Of a stretch of DNA of 64,000 bases, positions 16,648 through 25,958 are shown in pieces (position 1 is the stretch's first letter; every line of letters starts with the position of its first letter). Both the position numbers and the translations under genes were made by a program. The DNA lies in assembly GCA_965119745.1 (NCBI GenBank), contig OZ221973.1, positions 2,046,001-2,110,000 on the forward strand. Direction: 5' to 3'. The DNA comes from CAJFUR01 sp904420575. GTDB lineage: Bacteria; Actinomycetota; Coriobacteriia; Coriobacteriales; Eggerthellaceae. The notes beneath the pieces were generated by a model that saw nothing but the letters and a program-made list of their open reading frames with translations, had not been told where the DNA came from and did not search any database.

Positions 16648-18063
16648 TCAGCGCGTGTGCGCGGGCTTGCGTCCCCAATAGAAGTGCATGAATCGTTTGC
16701 GGCGCCCCCCTCGGTCGTGCCGCGCCTCGCGCCGAACGAGTTGCAGCGTGGCGCGCGCGATGTCGAGCGACGCGTCGGGCCGGCGGAGGAACGACCCGTT
16801 GACCAGCATGGCTTCGGTGCTCGCGGGGTTGTGGTCGATGTGGCGCAGCGCGTCCAGGAGCTCGCGCCACGTGGTCACGTGCAGGGCCGCCCCCATCGAC
16901 GTGAGCATGACCACGTTGGCCTTCTCCTGCCCGTAGGCCTTGCCCAAAAGGATCATGGGAACCTGCGCGCACAGGCATTCGGTCACGGTGAGGCCGCCCG
17001 ACTTGCAGATGATCAGGTCGCTTGCGGCCATGAGCGCCGCCATGTCCTCCACGTAGTCGAGTACGGTGACGTTGGACAGCCCCAGGTCCTCGCATCCGCG
17101 GCGCAGGTGGCGCGCATAGTCGCTGTCGCTTCCGGCCACGAACACGACGTGCATGCTCTCGAAGGCGTGCAGGTATGGCAGCAAACGGTCGAGCGCCTCT
17201 CGGAAATGCACGTAGGGGCGGGGCAGGTAGGCGCCCGCCAGCGCCAGCACGACGCGCTTGTCCTGCGGCAGCCCCCGCGATTCCCTGATGAGTCGTTTGT
17301 CGTAGGACTCGCGGAACGCGGGGCGTGTGGGAATGCCCGTGATGAGTATGCGGTCCTCGGGAACCTTGCGCGGGCGCAGCGTTTCGGCCATGGACTCGTT
17401 CGCCACGCAGAACAGGTCGGCGTGGAGATGGGGCCAGAGCCCTTCGGTCTCGTAGTCGGTAGGCACGCACACGATGGGGAAGTCGTCGTCCAGGAGCATC
17501 CGCGCCCCCACGGCGACGTTCGCCGCCGTGATGTGCGTGCACACGACGGCCAAGGGACGCACCTCGCGCACGTGTTCGGTGAAGGCGGGGAACATCACGC
17601 GCGACCAGACGGTGCCGCCGCCCCACAAAAGCCGACCGGTAAGCGTGTAGCGCCAGGTCAGGTCATAGATGGGACGCGTTGCGCCCGTGAACATGGAAGC
17701 CGTCTTGTCCCCGTCGAACTTGATGCGGCCGAAGTCCAGCACGTCGAGCACCTCGATGCTCAGGTCTGCCGGGACGATCGTGCCGTCGCGCAGCGACTCG
17801 TCCTCGGTGTCGCGCAGAAGCTCGAGCGCCTGCGCGACGGCGTTGGCCGCGCTGCGATGGCCCGAGCCGACGGAGGCGTGCATGACGATGACGGTGGTGC
17901 GCGGCCGCTCGGGAAGCGCGGGCGCGTCGGAAGCGGGATCGCTCGCGGGTGCGGAAGGCTCGGCCGGGCCGATGCCGTCCCGGCCGCCGATGTCGTTCCT
18001 GGTGTCCAAGGTATGTGGGAGCCGCGGAGAGGCCGCTTCGTTCGAATCCATGACGTTCATCAT
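16648..18063 (-). CDS. MGDG synthase/UgtP-type glycosyltransferase (GT28 family)
   Basis: The 471-residue product resembles processive diacylglycerol glycosyltransferases and MurG-like GT-B enzymes. A disordered acidic N-terminus (1-55) precedes a catalytic start TTVIVMHASVGSGHRSAA. This matches the glycine-rich acceptor-side motif of MGDG synthases (G-x-G-H-x-x-A). The C-terminal half shows the nucleotide-sugar site, with VTVLDYVEDMAALMAASDLIICKSGGLTVTEC and GKAYGQEKAN in the expected places. It probably adds sugar to diacylglycerol at the inner membrane surface, making glycolipid or a lipoteichoic-type anchor. The start is uncertain: three ATG codons lie within the first five codons. It may be co-transcribed with the helicase gene downstream. 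Confidence 0.82.
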   Translation of the reverse strand: MMNVMDSNEAASPRLPHTLDTRNDIGGRDGIGPAEPSAPASDPASDAPALPERPRTTVIVMHASVGSGHRSAANAVAQALELLRDTEDESLRDGTIVPADLSIEVLDVLDFGRIKFDGDKTASMFTGATRPIYDLTWRYTLTGRLLWGGGTVWSRVMFPAFTEHVREVRPLAVVCTHITAANVAVGARMLLDDDFPIVCVPTDYETEGLWPHLHADLFCVANESMAETLRPRKVPEDRILITGIPTRPAFRESYDKRLIRESRGLPQDKRVVLALAGAYLPRPYVHFREALDRLLPYLHAFESMHVVFVAGSDSDYARHLRRGCEDLGLSNVTVLDYVEDMAALMAASDLIICKSGGLTVTECLCAQVPMILLGKAYGQEKANVVMLTSMGAALHVTTWRELLDALRHIDHNPASTEAMLVNGSFLRRPDASLDIARATLQLVRREARHDRGGRRKRFMHFYWGRKPAHTR

Positions 18064-18127
18064 ACCCTATTTCGCGAAGACGGGTCCGCCGTGGTTCGAA
18101 AACGTATGAAAACGCGAGAAATAATTC

Positions 18128-18156
18128 TTGCAAATGTCGGTGCTCTTTGTGATAAT
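18128..18156 (+). promoter_or_regulatory. tRNA-Glu promoter
   Basis: TTGCAA (18128-18133), a 17-nt spacer and GATAAT (18151-18156) sit 32 bases upstream of the mature tRNA 5' end. Confidence 0.65.
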
Positions 18157-18188
18157 GTTCGGGCTGTCCTTTCGGGGACGCCATGCAT

Positions 18189-18264
18189 GGCTCCGTCGTC
18201 TAGTGGTTAGGACGCCGCCCTTTCAAGGCGGAGATCGCCGGTTCGAGCCCGGTCGGAGCTACCA
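18189..18264 (+). tRNA. tRNA-Glu (anticodon TTC)
   Basis: The 76-nt cloverleaf has acceptor arms GGCTCCG and CGGAGCT, and an anticodon loop CTTTCAA with anticodon TTC. The T-loop GGTTCGAGCC is standard, and CCA is encoded. It stands alone with its own promoter and terminator. Confidence 0.95.
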
Positions 18265-18273
18265 TAAACAAGC

Positions 18274-18305
18274 AGGTCGGAGGCGCGAAGCCTCCGACCT
18301 TTTTT
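18274..18305 (+). terminator. Terminator of tRNA-Glu
   Basis: AGGTCGGAGGC and GCCTCCGACCT form a perfect hairpin around a 5-nt loop, followed by TTTTTT. Confidence 0.9.
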
Positions 18306-18411
18306 GTGCAGGTGACACGGGTCCGAAGCCAGGGACATCGGGCTTCCTGGTGCCCGTTGCGGTTGGGCGGAGTCCTCTTGGGAGTCTTGCGAACCGCGGT
18401 CCCGTGGGCCC

Positions 18412-18650
18412 GCAAGTTCGGGTCGCAGGCCTGCAAGGCGCGCGCCGAGACCCTGTCCGCCGTGAGCCCGCAAGTTCGGGCCGCGGAATCGCAAGTCGCA
18501 GGCCGAGACCCTGCAAGTTCGGGTTGCGGGCCTGGAAGTCGCAGGTCGCAAGCCTACAAGCTAGGAACCCGCGAACCCTCAAGCGGCGGGCCGCAGGCCT
18601 GCAAGGCGCGCGAGCTGCGAACTTGCCAGCCGAGACCCTGCAAGTTCGGG
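18412..18650. repeat. Cluster of short direct repeats (GCAAGTTCGGG family)
   Basis: GCAAGTTCGGG occurs four times (18412, 18470, 18503, 18640). CCGAGACCCTG occurs three times (18445, 18493, 18630). The 20-mer GCAGGCCTGCAAGGCGCGCG occurs twice (18425 and 18593). Units are shuffled rather than strictly periodic. No gene with a ribosome site is seen from 18306 to the addB start. Confidence 0.7.
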
Positions 18651-18675
18651 TCGTAAGCTCGCTATCCCGCGAACC

Positions 18676-18908
18676 CGGTGGCAAGGCTGACTGCTGTGGT
18701 TCCCGAATGGCAAGGCCGACCGTTATGGCACGGTTTTTGCGCCCCGAAGCGCCCGATTTCACGACATGCACGGAATAACCCCAGGTCGCGCAAATCACGG
18801 CTGCGCGAAACGGCTGTTTTTCGTGCCATAACGGTCGGCCTTGCCATTCAGAAGCCATAGCGGTCGGCCTTGCCATTCGGGAACCGCTAGCGCGCGGCCT
18901 TGCCATTC
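18676..18908. repeat. Inward-facing 29/30-bp repeats with a 28-bp perfect inverted repeat
   Basis: The core CGGTCGGCCTTGCCATTC occurs at 18832, 18861 and, with two changes, 18891, a period of 29-30. Two copies in the opposite orientation lie at about 18676 (degenerate) and 18705. The stretches 18705-18732 and 18822-18849 are perfect reverse complements over 28 bp, with an 89-nt loop. Repeats abut with no unique spacers, so this is not a CRISPR array. Confidence 0.75.
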
Positions 18909-19005
18909 GGAAATCACAGCGGGCCGCTTGCTACCTCGGTGGCCGTCGTCCTGTTCACTTTTTGCCGGCCGAGCCATTCTGAGGTTCGGCGAAAGCCGGT
19001 AACCT

Positions 19006-19011
19006 TATAAT
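19006..19011 (+). promoter_or_regulatory. Consensus -10 box immediately before addB
   Basis: TATAAT at 19006-19011 ends six bases before ATG 19018. Transcription would begin at or next to the start codon, implying a leaderless message, or that a later ATG (19039 or 19069) is used. No good -35 is visible. Confidence 0.45.
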
Positions 19012-19017
19012 GAAGGC

Positions 19018-22000
19018 ATGAGAGAAAACAGACAGGACATGCTGGCGTCGGCGGACGCCACAGGACCGATGGGCGCGCCCGCGTACGACGTCGTCCTGTT
19101 GCCGACGCACGGCCAGGTCGTCGAATATCGCAAGCGCGCGGCGCAGGCGGCGGCTCGGGCCTTCGGGGGAGGCGAAGAGGCTTCCGGCCGCGGTTCGGCT
19201 GCTGGTCGCAGCCCTGCTTCCGGCTGTGGCTCGGTTTCCCGGGCGGGCGACCCTCTTTTCGGCACCACGGTGACCACGTTCGACGCGTGGCTGGCCGACC
19301 TTTGGGAGCTGTATGGCGACGGGCGGTCGCTGGTGACGCCCGTCGAGCGCGCGATGGCCATGACGGTCGCGTTCGAAGAGGCGCGCGAGGAACTCCCGGC
19401 TTCTGCGCGGGCCGCAGGCCGCGCAGAGGAGGTGTCAGCGTCAGCGCCGGCGGCCTCTTCCGCCGACGGCCTGACGGGAGACTTCCCGGCGAGCGCCGCC
19501 GCGGCCCGCGAAGGCGCCCTTTCGGCCGTGCACGGCTTCGTCGGCTTCGCGGAGGGGGGCGGAACCGCGAACCTGGCGGCGCGCTGCGCGCGGCAGGCCG
19601 CCGGCCTGCGCGAGTTCGACGGGGCCTGCGCCGCGGCCCGGGCAGGAAGCCTGGCCGCGTTCGCGCCGAAGCTGGAGTCGGCGGAAGCCGCGTTCCTCGG
19701 CGCCATGGCGCGCTACTTCGACCTGCTGGACGGCCTGGGACTCGTGGAGCCGGGCACGGCGTTGGCGGCGCTGCCGCAGGCCATGCCAGCCGACAGGGGC
19801 CTTTCCGTGCTGCTGGAGGGCTTCCCGCCGCCGGGCGAGCAACGTCACAGGTTCTTCGCCGCTTGCCCGTGGCTGCGTGTGGCCGAACGTCTGGCTCCGG
19901 GCGCGGAGGGCGTCGCGGCCCCTCCGGAGGGGGTGGACGTGCGCTTCGCGTTCCCTTCGGGGCGCTATGCCCGGCCGCGCCTGCTGGTCGACCTGGTGGG
20001 CGAACTGCACGGACGCGGGCTGGACCGCGTCGTCTTGGCGTGCAAGGACGCGCCGGGGACGTATGCGGACGTCGCTGCGGCGCTCGAGCGCGAGGGGAGG
20101 ACGTGCGCCCTGCGGGCACGCGCGAGGTTCGGCGACACGGACTTCGGCCGTGCGCTGTTCGCCCTGCACCGGCTGGCGACCGACGGGGCGGCCTGCCGCG
20201 AGGACCTGGCCGACGTGCTGTTCTCGCCGATTGCGGGCGTGCCCGTCATGCGGGCGCGCCGCATCGACGCGGAGCTGCGCGCCGACCGTTTGGCGGACCC
20301 GCGCGAGAAATGCGCGGAGCTGCGCGCCGCGAGCGAGACGTTCTCGTACCTGGAGGACCTGGCGTCCGATCCCGAGGCGGCGGTGGTCGCAGGCGCGCTG
20401 GAGGACGCCATCCGCGCGCTGCCCGGCGTGTCGGAGGCCTATCGGCACGAACAGCTGGCCGCGCTGGGGGTTGCGCGCGAGGTCCTGCAGGCCGCGACCC
20501 GCATGGGGAGGGGGGCGGGCGCCTGCATGGCCGTGCTCGCGCAGGCGTCGGTGGACGTCTCGCGCGCGGGCACGTCGGGCGTGGGCGTGGCGGATGCCGA
20601 CGTGCTCGTCTGCGACCTGGCGTTCGCGGCCACCCTGCCTCCCCGTTCGTGCGACGTGCTCGTGCTCTGCGACATGACGAACGCATGCCGCCCGGTGGCC
20701 GACCGCGAGGACGCGGGCACGGCGCTTCTGGGCAAGTTGGGCATCCGACAGGCCGACGACGCGCTGTCCCAGGCACGCCGCGAGTTCCACGCGCTCGAAG
20801 GGGTTCCCACGGCGCAGCTGGTGATCGAGCGGTGCCTCTTCGACGCCGCAGCCGAACCCACGTATCCCGCCATGGTCGTCGAGGAGCTGGTGGACTGCTA
20901 TCGGGACGACCCGTCGGCGACCGACGACATCGACAACCCCTACCTGCTCCCGCCCGCGTTGCGGCGCGGCATGCTGGAACGCGGCGAGGAACGCCTGTAC
21001 GAGAACCTTGGCGTCGCGCGGGGCGAACAGCCGGTTGCCACGCAGGTCGAACGCCCTCCCGTCGGGACGATTCGGCCCGAGCGGCGTCCCTTGGTGGTGC
21101 TGCCGCGCAGGGGGAAGGACGGCCAGGCGGCGCGGCCCTGCCTTTCGGCCTCGCAGATCGAAAGCTATCTGGCCTGCCCGTACCTTTGGTTCGTGCAGCG
21201 CCGCCTGCGCGCCGAGTCGCTGGACGAGGAGTTCGGCCCCCTGCAGATGGGCGACTTCGCGCATCGCGCGCTCGACCGGTTCTACGAGGCGTTTTCCCAG
21301 AAGACCGGCCTGCGGAAAGTGACGCCGGAGTCGCTTTTGCAGGCGAGGGAAGTCATGTCCGCCGTGCTCGCCGAGCAGGAAGCCGCCCAGCAGGCGCTTT
21401 CGCCCTCGGACAACCGGCTGGTTCCCCGCACGGAGCTGGAGGCGCGCGAGGTGGACGCTCTCAAGGCGAACCTGGTGCGCTATCTGGACTTCGAGGCGCA
21501 GCTCCTGCCGGGCTTTCGTCCCCTCTTCAGGGAATACGAGGTGGGGACGAAGGAGAGCGTCGAGTACGCGGGCGTGCGGCTGGCCGGCCGCATCGACCGC
21601 ATCGACGTCGACGGCGCGGGGCGGGCGGTGGTCATCGACTACAAAGGCTCGCTCTCCGCGGACTACGAGCCCTTCGCCACGGAGGGGAGGCCGCCCGCCA
21701 AGGTGCAGACGCTCGTCTACGCGCAGGTGGTCAAGCGCCTGCTGGGGCTCGACGTGGTGGGCGCCCTGTACGTGAGCTACGGACGGGCGCCCAAGGTGGC
21801 GGGCGCCTACGACGGCCGCGTGCTGGAAACGCCGCACCTGCCGAACATGCGTCACGAGAGGTGCGCGTGCCCGCCCGAGGGGGAGCGCTCGTTCGCCCGC
21901 CTTTTGGACGAGACGGAAAAGCGGGCAGCCTCTGCCGTGCGCGCGCTTTTGGCCGGCCAGGTGGATCCTGCCCCCGCCGGCCCTGCGTCCTGCGCGTGGT

Positions 22001-22035
22001 GCCCGGTCACGGCCTGTTTGTCGAGGGAGGACTGA
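19018..22035 (+). CDS. addB: AddB-like PD-(D/E)XK nuclease subunit of a RecBCD-type enzyme
   Basis: AddAB resects double-strand breaks for recombination. This 1,005-residue subunit has a large N-terminal region (YDVVLLPTHGQVVEY) with no P-loop visible, as if the helicase half is inactive. Its C-terminal nuclease domain begins near 715 with SASQIESYLACPYLWF. It contains GRIDRIDVDG, VIDYKGS and the QTLVYAQ motif. Four cysteines, C720 and then C992, C995 and C1000 (CAWCPVTAC), match the [4Fe-4S] staple of AddB nucleases. The stop codon overlaps the addA ATG (TGATG). Alanine-rich inserts near 40-75 and 130-165 look lineage-specific. The start is uncertain: a consensus -10 lies immediately upstream, and ATG 19039 and 19069 are alternatives. 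Confidence 0.85.
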   Translation: MRENRQDMLASADATGPMGAPAYDVVLLPTHGQVVEYRKRAAQAAARAFGGGEEASGRGSAAGRSPASGCGSVSRAGDPLFGTTVTTFDAWLADLWELYGDGRSLVTPVERAMAMTVAFEEAREELPASARAAGRAEEVSASAPAASSADGLTGDFPASAAAAREGALSAVHGFVGFAEGGGTANLAARCARQAAGLREFDGACAAARAGSLAAFAPKLESAEAAFLGAMARYFDLLDGLGLVEPGTALAALPQAMPADRGLSVLLEGFPPPGEQRHRFFAACPWLRVAERLAPGAEGVAAPPEGVDVRFAFPSGRYARPRLLVDLVGELHGRGLDRVVLACKDAPGTYADVAAALEREGRTCALRARARFGDTDFGRALFALHRLATDGAACREDLADVLFSPIAGVPVMRARRIDAELRADRLADPREKCAELRAASETFSYLEDLASDPEAAVVAGALEDAIRALPGVSEAYRHEQLAALGVAREVLQAATRMGRGAGACMAVLAQASVDVSRAGTSGVGVADADVLVCDLAFAATLPPRSCDVLVLCDMTNACRPVADREDAGTALLGKLGIRQADDALSQARREFHALEGVPTAQLVIERCLFDAAAEPTYPAMVVEELVDCYRDDPSATDDIDNPYLLPPALRRGMLERGEERLYENLGVARGEQPVATQVERPPVGTIRPERRPLVVLPRRGKDGQAARPCLSASQIESYLACPYLWFVQRRLRAESLDEEFGPLQMGDFAHRALDRFYEAFSQKTGLRKVTPESLLQAREVMSAVLAEQEAAQQALSPSDNRLVPRTELEAREVDALKANLVRYLDFEAQLLPGFRPLFREYEVGTKESVEYAGVRLAGRIDRIDVDGAGRAVVIDYKGSLSADYEPFATEGRPPAKVQTLVYAQVVKRLLGLDVVGALYVSYGRAPKVAGAYDGRVLETPHLPNMRHERCACPPEGERSFARLLDETEKRAASAVRALLAGQVDPAPAGPASCAWCPVTACLSRED

Positions 22036-25000
22036 TGGCGCTCAAGCCGGGTCAGGTCAAATGCATCCAGACGCTCGACTCCTCGCTGGCGGTCTCGGCG
22101 GGGGCGGGCAGCGGCAAGACGTTCACGCTCACGCGCCGCATCGTGCACGCGTTGGAAAGCGGCGCCGTGGACGACATCGGCCGGGTGCTGGCCATCACGT
22201 TCACGACGAAGGCCGCCGCCGAGCTCAAGTCGCGCGTGAAGGGCGCGCTTCGCGCCGAGGGCATGATCGACCAGGCGCTCAAGGTGGACGCGGCGTGGAT
22301 CTCGACCATCCACGGCATGTGCGCGCGCATCCTGCGCGCCCATGCGCTCGAGGTGGGCGTGGACCCTTCGTTCGCCGTGCTGGACGAGGCCGCGGCGCGC
22401 CCGCTTCTGGACGCCGCCGTGAACGAGGTGCTTGCCTCGGCGAACGACCTGGTGGCGCCCGACGGGCTCGACGCGCTGTTCGCGGAATACCCCGCCCGCT
22501 CGCGCGGCCCGCGCGGCGGCGGCTCGGTGGACGACCTGGTGCGCACGCTGGTGACGGCCGCCTCGGCGAACCCGCAGGGAATGGGCGCGCTCGTCCTTCC
22601 CCAGGCCGTCGATGAGAAGGAGATCGTGCGGCGCATGATGGCCTCTGCGGAAGGCGTCCTGGCCGCCGCCGAGCTGCAGAAGCCAGGCAAGTCGCGCGAC
22701 ACGCTGGTCGACGGCACGCGCACGGCGCTGGAGGCGTGCGCCGAAGCGCACGCGCGCGGTCTGCGCGACGGGGAGGCGCTCGGGCTGTTGGGGCAATTCC
22801 CCGTGCCGGGGCGCACCTTCGGCACGCCGGAGTTCAAGGAACTGGCCGCGGAGGCGGCCGAGGAATACTGCGCCTGCATGGCCGAGGCGCGCTTCGGCCG
22901 CGCCGTGCCGCTTTTGAGCGACGCGCTCCTGCTCGCCGAGCGGGTGCTTGCCGCCTACCGGCGCCGCAAGCGCGAGGCGGGCGGGCTCGACAACGACGAT
23001 TTGCTGGTGGAGACGGCGCGGGCCTTCGAGCGCCTACCCGGCCTGGCCGCCGACTACGCCGACCGCTTCCAGCTGGTCATGGTGGACGAGTTCCAGGACA
23101 CCGACCAGCTGCAGGTGGACATGATCAAGCGCATGGCGGGCCCCGCCTGCGAGCGTTTGTGCACGGTGGGCGACGCGCAGCAGAGCATCTACCGCTTCCG
23201 TGGCGCCGACGTTTCCGTGTATCACCGCCACGTCGAAGAGACGCGGAAGGCGAACCCCGACGGGCTCGTCCTGCTGCCCGACAACTTCCGCAGCCATGCC
23301 GACGTGCTGGCGTTCGTGGACCGCGTCTTCGAGCAGCCCCAGACGTTCGGGTCCTCGTTCATGTCGCTCGCTCCCGCGCGCGACGAGTCCCGCGTGGCGC
23401 GCCCGTTTCTGGGGACCGGTCCGCGCATCGACGTGCAGATGGTCACGTGCCCGCACCGCGGCGTCCCTGCCGAGCAGGCCTGCCGCGTGGCCGCGCAGGG
23501 CATAGCGCGCCGGTTCGCGGCGCTGCGCGACGCGGGGCATGCGGCGGGGGACATGGTGCTGCTGCTGGGCTCCACCACGCGGGCGGGCGTGTATGCCGAG
23601 GAACTGCGGCGCGAGGGCTTCCCGTGCGTGGTGGTGAAGGGCTCCATCTTCAACCGGGCGCCGGAGGTGAGGCTCATGGTGCGCCTGGCGCAGGCCGTCG
23701 CGAACCCGTTGGACTCGCTCGCCCTGTTCGAGGTGCTTTCGAGCGAGTTGTTCGCGCTTTCCGCGGACGACTTCCTGGTGCTGACCACGGGCCGCGACGA
23801 GGAATCGGGCGCGTATCGGCGCCGCCCGCTCCTGTACGGCCTCATGGCCGTCGCGGGTGGCGAGGGCGGCGTGGAGCCGTCGCCTCCGCTGGCCGCGGCC
23901 GCGCGCATCGTGGAGAAGATGGGGCGCGCCACGGGACGGATGCCCCTGTCGGCCATCATGGAAGGGATGGTGCGCGATTCCGGCTGGTTCTCGCGCATGG
24001 AGCAGGCGGGTGCCGAAGGACAGGCGCGCGCGGCGAACGTGCTGAAGGCGGTCCGCATGGCCGAGGACGTCGAGCGTGCGGGCGCGGCGGGCCCGGCGAG
24101 CGTGGCCGCGCGCCTGGCCGAGCGGGTGGAGGCGGCCAAGGAGGCGCCCGGCGCGCTTTCCGCCGAAGGCGGCGACTTCGTGCGCATCATGACCGTGCAC
24201 GCCAGCAAGGGCCTCGAATTCCCCATCGTGGCCGTGGCGGAGCTGGGGCAGGGGGCGGGCCGCGGCGACAAGCTTTTGACGGAGCGCGTGAGCGGCGCCG
24301 TGTACGCGTCGCTCGATCTGGGCGGCTCGGTGTCCGGCATCAAGGACTCGTCGCTTCTGGCCAAGTGCGCGAAGGCAACGCTCGGGTGCGAGGATCTGGA
24401 CGAGCAGGAACTTGCGCAAGTCGTGGAGGACCGTCCGAGCGCGGCGAGCCGCCACGCGGCCATCCGCGCCCTGCAGGCGGCGGGGGAGGAGCAGGAGGCG
24501 CGCCGGCTTCTGTACGTGGCGCTCACCCGCGCCAAGGAGGCGCTCGTCCTGTCGCTTTCCGGCAAGCGCACCAAGGACAACCCTTCGGGTGCGAAAGGCC
24601 TCGCCGCCGACGTGCAGTCGGCGCTGTGCGGGCCGGAGGGGCTGTTCCCGGAAGGGAGGGCCGCGTTCGATTTCGGCGGCACCCGCCCCTGCGCGTTCGA
24701 ACGCGTGGATCTGAACGTGGAAGAACCTGAGCGCGTGGAAGGAGCCAAAGAGGGGGTGGAAGCCGAAGGCTTCGGAGGTGCGGGAGAGGTCGCCGCGCCG
24801 AAGCAGGGCGTGACGGCTCTGGGCGGCGCGGCCGAGCCCGGCCTGTTCGACGTCTGCGAGGTCGCGGAATACGCGCCGCGCTGGGATGTGCCGCTGCGTT
24901 CGGCGCGGGACGGGGTGTTCAGCTATTCGTCCATCGCGCCTGCGGCGGATGGCGGGGCCGAAGACGCCGACGAGGCGTCACGGGTTTCCTTCGGGGGCGT

Positions 25001-25691
25001 GTGGACCCGCGGCAACGACGACGCGTGGGCCTGCGACGAGGGAGGGGCGGACGGCGACGACGACGCCTGGGCGGCCATCTGCGCCAGCCTTTCGGGCGAT
25101 GCGGCCGCCACCGACCTGGGCACGGCGTTCCATCGGCTTGCGCAATACGCCGTGATCCGCCGCGAAGGCGGCCGGCTTGCGCGTCCTTCCGACGAGCGGG
25201 TGACGGCGATTTGCCGCAGCTGCGGTCTGGCGGCCGGGCAGCGTGCGCGGCTGGAGGCGGCGCTCGGCCGCTGGTTCGGCTCCTCGGTGGCGACGCGTGT
25301 GGCCGGCTGTGCGAACGTTCGCGCCGAAGTGCCGTTCTTCCAGCTCATCGACGCCGAAGGCGCTCCCGTCTACCTGGAAGGCGAGATCGACCTGCTGGCG
25401 ATTGGCGCGGCAGGTTCGGGCGAGGCGCTCGTCGTGGACTACAAGACGGGAGGGCGTCCCGACGAGGATCCCGCCCATCTGCACGAAAAGCACCTGCTGC
25501 AGGCCACGTGCTATGCCTACGTCGTGCTCTGCCAGGGGTACGAGGCGGTGGAAGCCGTGTTCGTGCGCGTGGAGCAGCAGGACCCGGACGATCCTGCGGA
25601 GCCCCAGTGCGTCCGCTACCGCTTCGCCGCCGCCGAGCGCGTCTCTCTGGAAAAGGCCATCCTGGCGGCCTATCACGCCTCGCGCCCGTAG
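22035..25691 (+). CDS. addA: AddA-like UvrD-family helicase-nuclease
   Basis: AddA is the motor of the AddAB complex. Started at ATG 22035 (GAGGGAGG ribosome site, overlapping the addB stop), the protein has 1,218 residues. Superfamily 1 motifs appear in order: Walker A AGAGSGKT (K28), TFTTKAAAELK, DEFQDTD, GDAQQSIYRFRGA, NFRSH, TVHASKGLEFP and LLYVALTRAKEAL. A long variable linker (about 895-1000) leads to a C-terminal RecB-type nuclease with GTAFHRLAQ, EGEIDLL, VVDYKTGG (D1135, K1137) and LLQATCYAYVV. All catalytic residues appear intact. An upstream in-frame extension through addB is a GC-rich shadow, not part of the gene. Overlapping hairpins follow at 25959-26027. Confidence 0.92.
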   Translation: MALKPGQVKCIQTLDSSLAVSAGAGSGKTFTLTRRIVHALESGAVDDIGRVLAITFTTKAAAELKSRVKGALRAEGMIDQALKVDAAWISTIHGMCARILRAHALEVGVDPSFAVLDEAAARPLLDAAVNEVLASANDLVAPDGLDALFAEYPARSRGPRGGGSVDDLVRTLVTAASANPQGMGALVLPQAVDEKEIVRRMMASAEGVLAAAELQKPGKSRDTLVDGTRTALEACAEAHARGLRDGEALGLLGQFPVPGRTFGTPEFKELAAEAAEEYCACMAEARFGRAVPLLSDALLLAERVLAAYRRRKREAGGLDNDDLLVETARAFERLPGLAADYADRFQLVMVDEFQDTDQLQVDMIKRMAGPACERLCTVGDAQQSIYRFRGADVSVYHRHVEETRKANPDGLVLLPDNFRSHADVLAFVDRVFEQPQTFGSSFMSLAPARDESRVARPFLGTGPRIDVQMVTCPHRGVPAEQACRVAAQGIARRFAALRDAGHAAGDMVLLLGSTTRAGVYAEELRREGFPCVVVKGSIFNRAPEVRLMVRLAQAVANPLDSLALFEVLSSELFALSADDFLVLTTGRDEESGAYRRRPLLYGLMAVAGGEGGVEPSPPLAAAARIVEKMGRATGRMPLSAIMEGMVRDSGWFSRMEQAGAEGQARAANVLKAVRMAEDVERAGAAGPASVAARLAERVEAAKEAPGALSAEGGDFVRIMTVHASKGLEFPIVAVAELGQGAGRGDKLLTERVSGAVYASLDLGGSVSGIKDSSLLAKCAKATLGCEDLDEQELAQVVEDRPSAASRHAAIRALQAAGEEQEARRLLYVALTRAKEALVLSLSGKRTKDNPSGAKGLAADVQSALCGPEGLFPEGRAAFDFGGTRPCAFERVDLNVEEPERVEGAKEGVEAEGFGGAGEVAAPKQGVTALGGAAEPGLFDVCEVAEYAPRWDVPLRSARDGVFSYSSIAPAADGGAEDADEASRVSFGGVWTRGNDDAWACDEGGADGDDDAWAAICASLSGDAAATDLGTAFHRLAQYAVIRREGGRLARPSDERVTAICRSCGLAAGQRARLEAALGRWFGSSVATRVAGCANVRAEVPFFQLIDAEGAPVYLEGEIDLLAIGAAGSGEALVVDYKTGGRPDEDPAHLHEKHLLQATCYAYVVLCQGYEAVEAVFVRVEQQDPDDPAEPQCVRYRFAAAERVSLEKAILAAYHASRP

Positions 25692-25958
25692 GCGGCCGGA
25701 AACGGGCATGCGCGCTTCCGGCCGCGAACAGCATCGCCGGTTCGAGCGCATCGACAGCGGCGGGCATGCGCGCGTCTCACGGACCGTGGGACGCTGCACC
25801 ACGCCCCAGGCCGAAGCTAGTCCGACGGCGGGCATCATGGCACGCCGGCTGCGAGGCGCGCCGGCCGCATGTCCTGTCCGGCCTACGGGCCCGACCGTCC
25901 CGCTTGCCCGTGCGGACGCCGCACGGGGACAGGGGCCTGCATGGGAAGCCCGCGTGCC

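Noticed and set aside
18200..18906. Short open frames on both strands in the repeat tract after tRNA-Glu
   Set aside because: They translate the repeats themselves (for example MARPTVMA-type strings) and overlap the tRNA; no start signals.
18676..18908. CRISPR array
   Set aside because: Repeats of 29-30 bp abut one another without spacers and occur in both orientations; no cas genes are near.
18189..19017. Integrated mobile element at tRNA-Glu
   Set aside because: No integrase gene and no duplicated tRNA 3' end was found downstream; the tract contains repeats only.
19287..22034. In-frame upstream extension of addA through addB
   Set aside because: No ribosome site, Arg/Gly-rich shadow sequence, and a clear addA start with GAGGGAGG at 22035.
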